Below, one piece after another: positions 33,717 to 41,736 of a stretch of DNA of 54,934 bases. The first letter of the stretch is position 1; the number at the start of each line of letters is the position of its first letter. A program made the position numbers and the translations under genes. This DNA comes from CAZIOH01 sp964540815 (GTDB lineage: Bacteria > Myxococcota_A > Polyangia > Fen-1088), in the NCBI GenBank assembly GCA_964540815.1, contig CAZIOH010000041.1:1-54934 (forward strand), written 5' to 3'. The notes beneath the pieces are model-generated. The model searched no databases, had not been told where the DNA came from, and saw only the letters and a list, made by a program, of their open reading frames with translations.

Positions 33717-35306
33717 TCAGTCGTCGAGCTCGCCGGCAGTGGCGGTACCGTCGTGCTCGGCCGCGACCGGCGCGAGCGCCCCAGCCGCGCCGGGAGGGCG
33801 AAACTCGGCGGGATCGATCTGGTAGCGGCGCAGGCAACGCGAGATGACCGCCCACTGCCGATCCAGGTGCTTGGCGACGTGGGAGACGTTGCCTCGGTAG
33901 TGGCGCATGAGCTCGCGCAGCTCGTCGGCCGACGGGACGCGCCGCCGCACCCGGATCGGCGCCGAGCCCGTGCGTCCGCGGGCGGTGTTGCCCGAGGCGA
34001 CCTCGGTGTCGGCACCGGGCGCCACCGCCGCCCGCACCACCCCGCCGCCGCCGTCGTCGTCGTCGTCGTCATCCTGCGACCCCTCGTCGAGCTCGTCGTC
34101 GCTCGCCACCGACCGCTCCACCGCCCCCAAGAGCGACTGCGGCAGGTGCTCGAACGAGATGGCCTCGCTGCCTCGGGACAGAAGCTCCGCCTCCGCGACG
34201 ACCTTCTGCAGCTCGCGCACGTTGTGCGGCCACTCGTACAGGAAGAGCGACTGGAAGGCCTCCATCTCCACCCCGCGGTCGCAATGGGTGGCCTGCAAGA
34301 AGAAAGAGAGCAGGTGGCCGAGATCCTCGCGACGCTCGCGCAGGGCCGGGATCTGGGCCGGATGGGCCCCGAGGCGTCCGAGCAACGCCTCCTGGATGGC
34401 CGGCATCCCCGAAGCTCCGAACACCCGGCTCGAGGCCGCGATGACCCGCACGTCCGCGGTCTCGACCCGGGTCGACCCGATGGGGATGTACGTCCGGTCT
34501 TGCAGGAAGCGCAGCAGCTTGCTCTGCACCTCGATCGACATCTCTCCGAGCTCGTCGAGAAACAGGGTCCCCTTGTCGGCCGCCGCGATCAGGCCGAGCT
34601 TCTTCGCCTTGGCGGTGGAGTGGGCCCCCCGCTCGTACCCGAACAGCTCGCTCTCGACCAGCTCGTGGGGCAGCGCCGCGCAGTTGATGGCCATGAGCGG
34701 ACCGGTGCGGCCGCTCATCCGGTGGATGGCGTTGGCGAAGACCTCCTTGCCCACCCCGGTCTCCCCCAGCAGGAAGAGCTCGGTGGACGACGGCGCCAGC
34801 CGGCGCAGCTTCGCGCAGAGCATCGCCAGCTCCGGATTCATGGTCGGTACCGGCGCGAACGGCGCCTCGAGGTCGGCCTCGACCGCGTTGATCTCGGCGG
34901 CCGAGAGGGTCCGAAACACCATGACCTGCGCCCCGATGAAGAGCACGCTCCCCTCCCGCAGCAGGGTCGGGCCGGTCACCGGCCTGCCATCCACCACGGT
35001 GCCGTTGGTGCTCCCGAGATCCTCGATGAAGTGCCCGTCGGACTGGCGCTCGATCTTGGCGTGGAGGCTGGACACCGTCCGATCGTCCAGGGTCACCCGC
35101 GTGCGGCCGGGGCCGCCCGTCGGCCGGCGACCGATCTCGGTGAGGTCGCTGATGACCAGCAGCCTTCCGGCGCGCAGGCTCTCTGGCTTCGCGGCGTTCC
35201 CCACCAGGGCCAGGGTGGCCAGTCGCTCCGTGTCGCGGCTCGAGCGTCGCCGCGGTACGGTCTCGCTTATCTCGTCTATGTGGGGCACGGAGGGCGCCTC
35301 GGCCAT
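33717..35306 (-). CDS. FHA-AAA+ regulator of the sigma-54 activator family lacking GAFTGA
   Basis: 529 residues. The N-terminal FHA domain shows EIGR (57-60), SSLHAK (79-84) and STNGT (99-103), the phosphothreonine-binding set. The AAA+ core has Walker A GETGVGKE (181-188) and Walker B GTLFLDE (246-252). Where GAFTGA should be the sequence reads GAHSTA (227-232). The first arginine finger is Gln305, while the second, Arg311, remains. A poly-Asp linker precedes a C-terminal Fis-like helix-turn-helix (VPSADELRELMRHYRGNVS, then RQWAVISRCLRRYQI). Without the loop it is unlikely to contact sigma-54; it may act on other promoters or as a modulator. ATG at 35306, divergent from a kinase gene. Confidence 0.88.
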   Translation of the reverse strand: MAEAPSVPHIDEISETVPRRRSSRDTERLATLALVGNAAKPESLRAGRLLVISDLTEIGRRPTGGPGRTRVTLDDRTVSSLHAKIERQSDGHFIEDLGSTNGTVVDGRPVTGPTLLREGSVLFIGAQVMVFRTLSAAEINAVEADLEAPFAPVPTMNPELAMLCAKLRRLAPSSTELFLLGETGVGKEVFANAIHRMSGRTGPLMAINCAALPHELVESELFGYERGAHSTAKAKKLGLIAAADKGTLFLDELGEMSIEVQSKLLRFLQDRTYIPIGSTRVETADVRVIAASSRVFGASGMPAIQEALLGRLGAHPAQIPALRERREDLGHLLSFFLQATHCDRGVEMEAFQSLFLYEWPHNVRELQKVVAEAELLSRGSEAISFEHLPQSLLGAVERSVASDDELDEGSQDDDDDDDGGGGVVRAAVAPGADTEVASGNTARGRTGSAPIRVRRRVPSADELRELMRHYRGNVSHVAKHLDRQWAVISRCLRRYQIDPAEFRPPGAAGALAPVAAEHDGTATAGELDD

Positions 35307-35338
35307 GGTGGAATTGGGGTAGGGTATACCGTTACTGG

Positions 35339-38143
35339 GTGGCGAACGGACCAGAAAGAATAGGCGACGAGTCTAGCGCTCGCGTCGCTGAATCCGACTC
35401 TTCCGTCGATGCCCAAGATCAAAGTGGAGATCAACGCGCCGATCAGGCCGAGGATCGCACCGACGTGGCCGGAAGCGTAACGCTTCGCGTAGTCGCCGGG
35501 GTCAATCCGGGAACGGTGATGGCCAACCGTTACCAGATCGAGGCCGTGCTCGGACGTGGTGGCAGCGGGACCGTCTACCGCGCCTGGGATCGCATGCTGG
35601 GCGAGCTCGTCGCGGTCAAGATCTTGCACCCCCAGCGGGCCCTCGAGAAGAGCTGGATTCGCCGCCTGGCACGGGAGGTCAAGGTCGCCCGGGCCATCCG
35701 GCATCCCAACGTGTGCCGGGTGTTCGAGCTCGGCCAGGACCGCGGGCGGTGGTTCGTCACCATGGAGCTCGCGACCCGAGGCTCCTTGCGTGACCTGCTG
35801 ATGGACGAGTCCGGCCACTTGGAGGGCGGCCGCTGGGGGGCAGGGGTGCCCCCTGGGGCCCTGCCTGGCCCCGCGGCTTCCCTTCCTCTGGCGCACGTCC
35901 CGTCGACGGGCGGCGGTGCCTCCAGCCCGGCGGCCGGTCGGAAGCTGCGCCCCCTCTCCGAGCGGATCGCCGACGCGCGCGCGCTTTGCGCCGGCCTCGC
36001 CGCCATTCACGCCGTCGGGATCACCCACCGGGACGTGACCCCGCAGAACGTGCTGCGGATGGAGGATGGGCGCCTCGTGCTCACGGACTTCGGTCTCGCC
36101 ATCGAGCACGACGATCAGACCACGGTTCACGGCGGGACCCCAGCCTACATGCCGCCCGAGGCCGCGCGCGGCGGCCGGTCGGACCAGCGGTCGGACGTCT
36201 TCCAGCTGGGGATGATCATCTCGGAGCTCCTGTCGGGAAAGCGACCCCACTGGGCGCCCGACGGAACCCGGCTCGTGATCGTCGAGCCACGCCCCGGCGC
36301 GAGCGCGCCGGAGATCGCGCTCGCGGGGCTGGTCGAAAGATGCGTGGACCCGGATCCCGAACGCCGGCCCCCGTCCGCGGTGGCGGTCGCCGGCCTGCTC
36401 GCGGCCGCGGAGGTGGCGCGCCCACCTTCCTGGCCCGTCCGGGTGGTCGCCCGCGTGCGCCGGTACGGGCGCCAGCACACCCGTCTCGTGAAGGTGGCGG
36501 CCGCCGCGCTGGTGGTGGCGTCCGTCGCGCGGACGGCCCAGGTCGTCAGCCGGCCACCGCTGTGCCAGGGGGCGAGCGACCAGCTGGCGGGTGTCTGGGA
36601 CGCGGCGCGCGCCGAGGCGGTGCGGCGCTCCTTCGTCGCGACGGGGGTCAAGCACGCCGCCAGCGCATTCGCTCGGCTGCGGCCGGTGCTGGACGGCTAC
36701 GGCAACGCCTGGGCGGCGATGTACACCGATGCCTGCCAGGCGACCCATGTGCGCGGCGAACAGTCGACCGAGGTCCTCGATCTCCGGATGTCGTGCCTCA
36801 AGCGCGCCCAGGTCGAGCTCCGCTCCCTCACGGATCTGTTCTCGTCGGCCGACGGGGAGACCGTGGCGCGAGCCTTCGGCGCCGCCTCCGATCTGTCGCC
36901 GGTGTCGATGTGCGGGGACGTGGCGGTGCTGAAGGCGGTGGTGCGGTCGCCCGCCGACCGAGCCACCGCCGCGCGGGTGGAGGAGCTGCGCGGCCGGGTG
37001 GCCGACCTGAAGGCGCTCTATGGCGCGGGCCGATACAAGGAGGGCGCCCGCCGCAGCGCGCCGCTGCTCGCCGACGTGCGCGCCGTCGGATACGACCCCC
37101 TCACCGCCGAGGCCCTGCGCGAATCGGGATGGGTCGAGTTCTGGAACCACCAGGAAGCCGAGGGCCTGGACCACCTCGACGAGGCCATCGTGCGCGCTGA
37201 AGGATCCCGACACGATCGCGTGCTGGCCGAGGCCGCCGTGGGCAAGGTCATGCTGCTCGGCTACCTCGGGAAGGACGTCGAGCTGCTGAAGGCCATCCCC
37301 TGGACCGAGGCGGTGGTCAAGCGCCTCGGGGGAGATCGGCGGCTCGAGAGCTGGCTTTACAACGCCATCGGCGACGACGATCGCTTGATGGGGCGCGGCA
37401 CCGAGGCGCTGGCCATGTACCGGCGCGCGCTCGAGACCAAGCGGGCCTATCTCGGCGCCGACCACTGGGACGTGGCCCTCTCGCGCGGGAACGTCGCGAA
37501 CGTGCTGCACGATCTCGGACGCAACGAGGAGGCGTTGCGGGAGAACGAGAAGGCGCTCGTGGTGCTCGAGAAGGCGCAGCATCCGGATCTCCCGCTGCAC
37601 GTCTACAACCGAGGCGAGATCCGGCTGGCGCTCGGTCTGCCGCGCGAGGCCCTCGCGGACTTCGAGCGGGCCAAGGAGATGTGGGAACAAGACTTCCCGC
37701 CGGACCATCCCTATTTCGGGTACGCGCTCACCGGCATCGGCAAGGCGCGCCTGGCGCTCGGCGAGACGGGTCCCGCGGTCCTCGCGCCCCTCGAGCGGGC
37801 CTATACCCTGCGCGAGGCCGCCCGGGACACGAGCCCCGGGGGGGCCAAGGTCGGGTCCGAGGAGCACGCCGGGACCGCGTTTTCCCTGGCGCGTGCGCTG
37901 TGGACCCAGGCGGACGCTTCGCCGGCGGATCGTCGCCGGGCGCTGACGCTCGCCGGCCGCGCCCGAGACGAGTATGCGGCGATCCACTCGGCGGCGGCGG
38001 CCGAGACGGTCGACCGGGCCCTGCGCGACTGGAGAGCCTCTGGCCTCCGGGTGGCGGAGGCCTCAGGGCCGAACGCGCGCCCGATGACCGCGCCTGGCGC
38101 GCGGCCGCGCCCGATCGACCGCTCGCGGCAGGCGACACCGTAA
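35339..38143 (+). CDS. Ser/Thr protein kinase with C-terminal TPR repeats
   Basis: 934-residue membrane kinase. Gly-loop LGRGGSGTVY (71-80), Lys94 (VAVK), HRDVTPQN (230-237) and DFG (250-252). The usual Lys of HRDxK is Thr234. A Gly/Pro-rich insert of about 50 residues sits between the hinge and the catalytic loop. A membrane helix follows near residue 385. After it come the characteristic CQGASDQLAGVWD and VRGEQSTEVLDLRMSCLKR segments of myxobacterial kinases with TPR_12-type repeats (for example DHWDVALSRGNVANVLHDLG). The GTG at 35339 leaves only 32 bases to the divergent gene; GTG 35516 or ATG 35519 are possible alternatives but the intervening residues look coding. Divergence from an FHA regulator suggests a kinase-reader pair. 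Confidence 0.92.
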   Translation: MANGPERIGDESSARVAESDSSVDAQDQSGDQRADQAEDRTDVAGSVTLRVVAGVNPGTVMANRYQIEAVLGRGGSGTVYRAWDRMLGELVAVKILHPQRALEKSWIRRLAREVKVARAIRHPNVCRVFELGQDRGRWFVTMELATRGSLRDLLMDESGHLEGGRWGAGVPPGALPGPAASLPLAHVPSTGGGASSPAAGRKLRPLSERIADARALCAGLAAIHAVGITHRDVTPQNVLRMEDGRLVLTDFGLAIEHDDQTTVHGGTPAYMPPEAARGGRSDQRSDVFQLGMIISELLSGKRPHWAPDGTRLVIVEPRPGASAPEIALAGLVERCVDPDPERRPPSAVAVAGLLAAAEVARPPSWPVRVVARVRRYGRQHTRLVKVAAAALVVASVARTAQVVSRPPLCQGASDQLAGVWDAARAEAVRRSFVATGVKHAASAFARLRPVLDGYGNAWAAMYTDACQATHVRGEQSTEVLDLRMSCLKRAQVELRSLTDLFSSADGETVARAFGAASDLSPVSMCGDVAVLKAVVRSPADRATAARVEELRGRVADLKALYGAGRYKEGARRSAPLLADVRAVGYDPLTAEALRESGWVEFWNHQEAEGLDHLDEAIVRAEGSRHDRVLAEAAVGKVMLLGYLGKDVELLKAIPWTEAVVKRLGGDRRLESWLYNAIGDDDRLMGRGTEALAMYRRALETKRAYLGADHWDVALSRGNVANVLHDLGRNEEALRENEKALVVLEKAQHPDLPLHVYNRGEIRLALGLPREALADFERAKEMWEQDFPPDHPYFGYALTGIGKARLALGETGPAVLAPLERAYTLREAARDTSPGGAKVGSEEHAGTAFSLARALWTQADASPADRRRALTLAGRARDEYAAIHSAAAAETVDRALRDWRASGLRVAEASGPNARPMTAPGARPRPIDRSRQATP

Positions 38144-38183
38144 CCGCGGGGGATGGGGCGCGTACTTGGACGAGACCACACCC

Positions 38184-38897
38184 ATGGGAGATCCGCAGCC
38201 AGCGTCGACCGCCACCCCGCCCGCACCGCTACCGAGCGCCAAGGGGGAGGGGGAGCGACGGGCGGCGGCGCTGCGTCGGCGCCGCCTCGTCGCCCTCGCA
38301 AAGGCGATGATCATCGCGCTCGCGCTCGGTCCGCTGGCGCGGATCGGCTCGGAGCTCGCGCAGGGTCGGCTCGGGGCCAATCCGATCGCCGAGGCCATGA
38401 ATCGGCTGGGCTGGTGGTCGCTCGTGTGGTTGCTGCTCTCGCTGGCCATGACGCCCGTGCAGATCCTCACCGGAATGAGCTGGCCGATCGCGCTGCGCAA
38501 GACGCTCGGGCTCGTCGCGTTCGGGTACGTGCTCTTGCACTTCTCGGTCTACCTCGGCGTCGATCAGTTCTTCGATTTCACCGAGATTGGCCGGGACATC
38601 GTCAAGCGGAAGTTCATCACGGTGGGGTTCCTGGGCTTCGTGTTGCTGATCCCGCTCGCCATCACCTCGACCTCGGGCTGGGTCAAGCGGCTGGGAGCGC
38701 GGCGCTGGAAGCGGCTACACCGCCTGGTCTACGCGTCGGCCCTGCTCGGGGTCGTGCACTTCGTGTGGCGCGTGAAGTCGGATCTCCGCGAGCCGACCAT
38801 CTTCGCGATCGTCTACGCGGCGCTGATGGGCATCCGCCTGCTGCGGCGGCGGGGACCGTCGGATCGGACCTTTGCGATGCGCCCCCGATCGCGATAA
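38184..38897 (+). CDS. msrQ: MsrQ heme-binding membrane subunit of the methionine sulfoxide reductase system
   Basis: 237-residue six-helix membrane protein of the YedZ/MsrQ (ferric-reductase-like) family that passes electrons from the quinone pool to periplasmic MsrP. His residues in LLHFSVYLGVD, KRLHRLVYAS and GVVHFVWRVK are at positions expected for heme b ligation. ALRKTLGLVAFGY and the TSTSGWVKRLGARRWKRLH loop are typical. ATG at 38184 chosen over an in-frame TTG at 38166. No msrP gene is seen next to it in this window, so the partner must be elsewhere or replaced. Confidence 0.9.
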   Translation: MGDPQPASTATPPAPLPSAKGEGERRAAALRRRRLVALAKAMIIALALGPLARIGSELAQGRLGANPIAEAMNRLGWWSLVWLLLSLAMTPVQILTGMSWPIALRKTLGLVAFGYVLLHFSVYLGVDQFFDFTEIGRDIVKRKFITVGFLGFVLLIPLAITSTSGWVKRLGARRWKRLHRLVYASALLGVVHFVWRVKSDLREPTIFAIVYAALMGIRLLRRRGPSDRTFAMRPRSR

Positions 38898-38993
38898 GAA
38901 TGGCCCCGAGAAGGCCGACATGACCCGACGAGGAGACCGGCGCGCGTCGCCAGGTGGGCCAATCGGCCTCCGAAGCCCGGCGGAGTCGGCGAG

Positions 38994-39917
38994 GTGTTGA
39001 TCGACGCGCACCAGCACTTCTGGCGGCTGGCCGATCGCGCGGGTCAGTGGCCGCCGCCGAGCCTGGCGGAGATCCACCGGGACTTCCTGCCCGAGGATCT
39101 GGCGCCGCTGCTGGCCTCGAGCGCGGTGGCGGGAACGGTGCTGGTGCAGTCGTTGCCGACCCGCGCGGACACGGACTTTCTGCTGGCGCTCGCCGAGCGG
39201 CATCCCTTCGTGCTCGGCGTCGTCGGCTGGGTGGATCTCGCGGCCGACGACGCTCCCGCCCAGATCGCCGAGCTGGCCAGGAATCCTCGCCTCAAGGGCT
39301 TGCGGCCCATGCTGCAGGATCTGCCCGACGACGCGTGGATCGACGATCCGGCCCTCGACCCGGCCATCGAGGCCATGGTGGAGCACGGCTTGACCTTCGA
39401 TGCCCTGGTGATGCCGAGGCACCTGCCTGCCCTCGGTCGCTTCGCCGCACGCCACCCACGCCTGCCGGTGGTGATCGACCACGCGGCCAAGCCGCTCATC
39501 GCGCGCGGGCTCATCGAGCCGTGGCTGAGTCACCTCAACGCTCTGGCCGGGCTCCGTCACGTCCACTGCAAGCTCTCTGGCCTGCCCACCGAGGCCGGGC
39601 CGCGCGCCCTCGTCGAGGGTGGCCCGGCCGCCGAGGGCGAGGTGACCGAGGTGCCGTCGGACGACCGGTACGTGCCGTACGTGGACGCCGTGCTCACGCT
39701 GTTCGGACCGCGACGGGTGCTGTGGGGCAGTGACTGGCCGGTGTTGAACCTGGCCGGCTCCTACGGGGCGTGGCTTGGCACCTGCCAGCGCCTCTGCCGT
39801 CGCCTCTCCCTCGGACCCGACGCGATCCGGGGCGTGTTCGGGGAGAACGCCCGGGCATTCTATCGACTGTCAGCCCCCCACCCACTGCCGCCCCCCGACC
39901 CGCCGCCCGAAAGGTGA
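38994..39917 (+). CDS. Amidohydrolase of the L-fuconolactonase-like family
   Basis: 307-residue amidohydrolase_2 (COG3618-type) enzyme. Metal and active-site motifs: LIDAHQHFWR at the N-terminus (His6, His8), LKGLRPMLQD, VVIDHAAKP and VLWGSDWPVLNL near the C-terminus. L-fuconolactonases and related lactonases hydrolyse sugar lactones. GTG start at 38994 preceded by a Gly-rich purine stretch. The next gene begins 3 bases after the stop, so a sugar-acid or lactone pathway with the dehydrogenase is likely; the sugar is not determined. Alternative: 2-pyrone-4,6-dicarboxylate-type hydrolase. Confidence 0.82.
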   Translation: MLIDAHQHFWRLADRAGQWPPPSLAEIHRDFLPEDLAPLLASSAVAGTVLVQSLPTRADTDFLLALAERHPFVLGVVGWVDLAADDAPAQIAELARNPRLKGLRPMLQDLPDDAWIDDPALDPAIEAMVEHGLTFDALVMPRHLPALGRFAARHPRLPVVIDHAAKPLIARGLIEPWLSHLNALAGLRHVHCKLSGLPTEAGPRALVEGGPAAEGEVTEVPSDDRYVPYVDAVLTLFGPRRVLWGSDWPVLNLAGSYGAWLGTCQRLCRRLSLGPDAIRGVFGENARAFYRLSAPHPLPPPDPPPER

Positions 39918-39920
39918 TCC

Positions 39921-40961
39921 ATGCTGACCGTGATCTGTGAAACGCCCGGGGTGCTGCGGGCCTTGCAACGCGACCAGCCCCGACGCCGCGAGGACGAGGT
40001 GCTGATCCGGGTCCGGCGGGTGGGGGTGTGCGGGACCGACCTGCACATCTTCACGGGCAACCAGCCGTTCCTCGAGTACCCACGGGTGATGGGACACGAG
40101 ATCGCTGGCCTGGTCGAGGAGGCTCCGCCCGACAGCGGGCTCGCCAGCGGCGACGCGGTGTTCGTGATGCCCTACCTCTCGTGCGGCGCCTGCATCGCGT
40201 GCCGGCGCGGGAAGACCAACTGCTGCACGCGCATCCAGGTCCTCGGGGTGCATCGCGACGGCGCTTTCGCGGAATACCTCAGCCTGCCGCGCGCGTTCGT
40301 GCACAAGGCCGAGGGCGTGACCCTCGATCAGGCCGCCATGCTCGAGTTCCTGGCCATCGGCGCCCACGCCGTTCGGCGCGCGGCGTCCGTCGGCCTGCCG
40401 CCCGGGCGGCGCGCGCTCGTGGTCGGCATGGGCCCCATCGGCATGGCGGTGGCGATCTTCGCGAAGCTGCGCGGAGTGAACGTGACGGCGCTCGACACCC
40501 GCCGCGATCGCCTGGACTTCGCCCACCAGCATCTCGGCGTGGCGTCGACCGTCCAGATCGGCGGCGGCGGGGCCGGCTCACCGGACGGCGACGTGGCCGA
40601 GCTGGCGCGGCTCACCGACGGGGAATTCTTCGATGTGGTCTTCGACTCGACCGGCAACGCGCGCGCGATGGAGCGCGGGCTCGGGTTCGTGGCACACGGA
40701 GGTACCTACGTCCTCGTCTCCATCGTGCGCGACAACCTCACGTTCTCGGATCCCGAGCTGCACAAGCGCGAGACCACCCTGCTCGGGAGCCGCAACGCCA
40801 CGCTCGAGGACTTCGAGCTGGTCCTCACGGCCATGCGCAACGGTCAGATCCCGGATCGGGCCCTCAACACCCACCGGCTCCGCCTGTCGGAGGTGGCCAC
40901 GGAGTTCTCGAAGTTGCTCGATCCGGCGGCGGGCGTGATCAAGGCCCTCATCGACTGCTGA
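39921..40961 (+). CDS. Zinc-dependent alcohol/polyol dehydrogenase
   Basis: 346-residue medium-chain dehydrogenase. Catalytic zinc site Cys37 (GVCGTDLHIF) and His59-Glu60 (GHE). Structural zinc Cys cluster CGACIACRRGKTNCC (88-102). Rossmann loop VVGMGPIGMAV. The GTDLHIFTGNQPF phrase resembles sorbitol, threonine and L-gulonate/L-galactonate dehydrogenases. Immediately downstream of the fuconolactonase-like gene; together they would oxidise a sugar or alcohol and open or form the lactone. Exact substrate unknown. Confidence 0.88.
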   Translation: MLTVICETPGVLRALQRDQPRRREDEVLIRVRRVGVCGTDLHIFTGNQPFLEYPRVMGHEIAGLVEEAPPDSGLASGDAVFVMPYLSCGACIACRRGKTNCCTRIQVLGVHRDGAFAEYLSLPRAFVHKAEGVTLDQAAMLEFLAIGAHAVRRAASVGLPPGRRALVVGMGPIGMAVAIFAKLRGVNVTALDTRRDRLDFAHQHLGVASTVQIGGGGAGSPDGDVAELARLTDGEFFDVVFDSTGNARAMERGLGFVAHGGTYVLVSIVRDNLTFSDPELHKRETTLLGSRNATLEDFELVLTAMRNGQIPDRALNTHRLRLSEVATEFSKLLDPAAGVIKALIDC

Positions 40962-40967
40962 ACCAGA

Positions 40968-41010
40968 GCCGATGACCCGATGACCATGACCCGATGACGA
41001 GAGTCCATGA
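40968..41010 (+). repeat. Degenerate CCGATGACC-type short repeat
   Basis: Several imperfect copies of CGATGACC/CCATGACC lie head to tail between the dehydrogenase and trmO. The array reaches the trmO start codon and produces several ATGs in different frames, making the exact trmO start uncertain. A similar short tandem (CATTGGA/CATCGGG units) occurs at about 13821-13850. Confidence 0.5.
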
Positions 41011-41555
41011 CCAGAGCTCATGAGCCGTCCGAGGCTTCGAGGCCGGCCGGTCCCTTTTCGGTCGAGCCCATCGGGTGGGTGCGCTCGCCGTACGAGCGCC
41101 GGTTCGGGACCCCCCAGCAAGCCGCGGCCGTGGACGCGGCGGCTGTCGAAGCGGTGCTCGAGCTCGACGCCACGCGAATCCCATCCGAGGCGTTGACCGA
41201 TCTGGTCGGAATCGACCGCATCTGGGTGCTGAGCTGGCTTCACCGCGGGGGCAACTGGTCCACGCGCGTGCGTCCACCACGCGGCACGCGAGAGCCGCGC
41301 GCGCTCTTCGCCACGCGCTCTCCGGATCGTCCGAATCCCATCGGGCTCTCGGCGGTGGCGCTGGTGCGCGTCGAGGGCTCGAACCTGTTCGTGCGCGGGA
41401 TCGATCTGCTCGACGGGACGCCCATCCTCGACGTCAAACCCTACGTGCCGTACGCGGACGCCTTTCCCACGGCCCGCGCGGGCTGGATAGATGCCATCCC
41501 CCGCGATGCGCCACAGATCGCCCGCCGTCCGAGCCGGCGGGAGCCAGGGCCCTGA
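41007..41555 (+). CDS. trmO: tRNA (t6A37)-N6 methyltransferase TrmO
   Basis: 182-residue TrmO/TsaA-family protein that methylates t6A at position 37 of threonine tRNAs with SAM. Diagnostic: VEPIGWVRSPYERRFGTP near the start, ATRSPDRPNPIGLS, and LLDGTPILDVKPYVPYAD. Length is below the 230-240 residues of E. coli TrmO because the C-terminal domain is absent, as in many short homologues. ATG at 41007 lies within a short-repeat tract. Stand-alone gene. Confidence 0.9.
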   Translation: MTRAHEPSEASRPAGPFSVEPIGWVRSPYERRFGTPQQAAAVDAAAVEAVLELDATRIPSEALTDLVGIDRIWVLSWLHRGGNWSTRVRPPRGTREPRALFATRSPDRPNPIGLSAVALVRVEGSNLFVRGIDLLDGTPILDVKPYVPYADAFPTARAGWIDAIPRDAPQIARRPSRREPGP

Positions 41556-41736
41556 CCCGATCGCCATCACTCACTCCAGCACCTGCCAGCACCTGCAGCG
41601 CCGCGAAATGCGATCCACACGCCCGAAGACTGGAATATATTCGGGGCGCGCGATGACTCTCATGTCTTGGGTGGGTGGTGCCGACGAGGACGGGGGTCCA
41701 GTCCCGGCGAGGATACGGCCCCGGATCGGTGAGGCC

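Noticed and set aside
41491..41652. Extension of the C2-like lipoprotein upstream of 41653
   Set aside because: It overlaps trmO in another frame and would bury the lipoprotein signal about 80 residues inside the protein.
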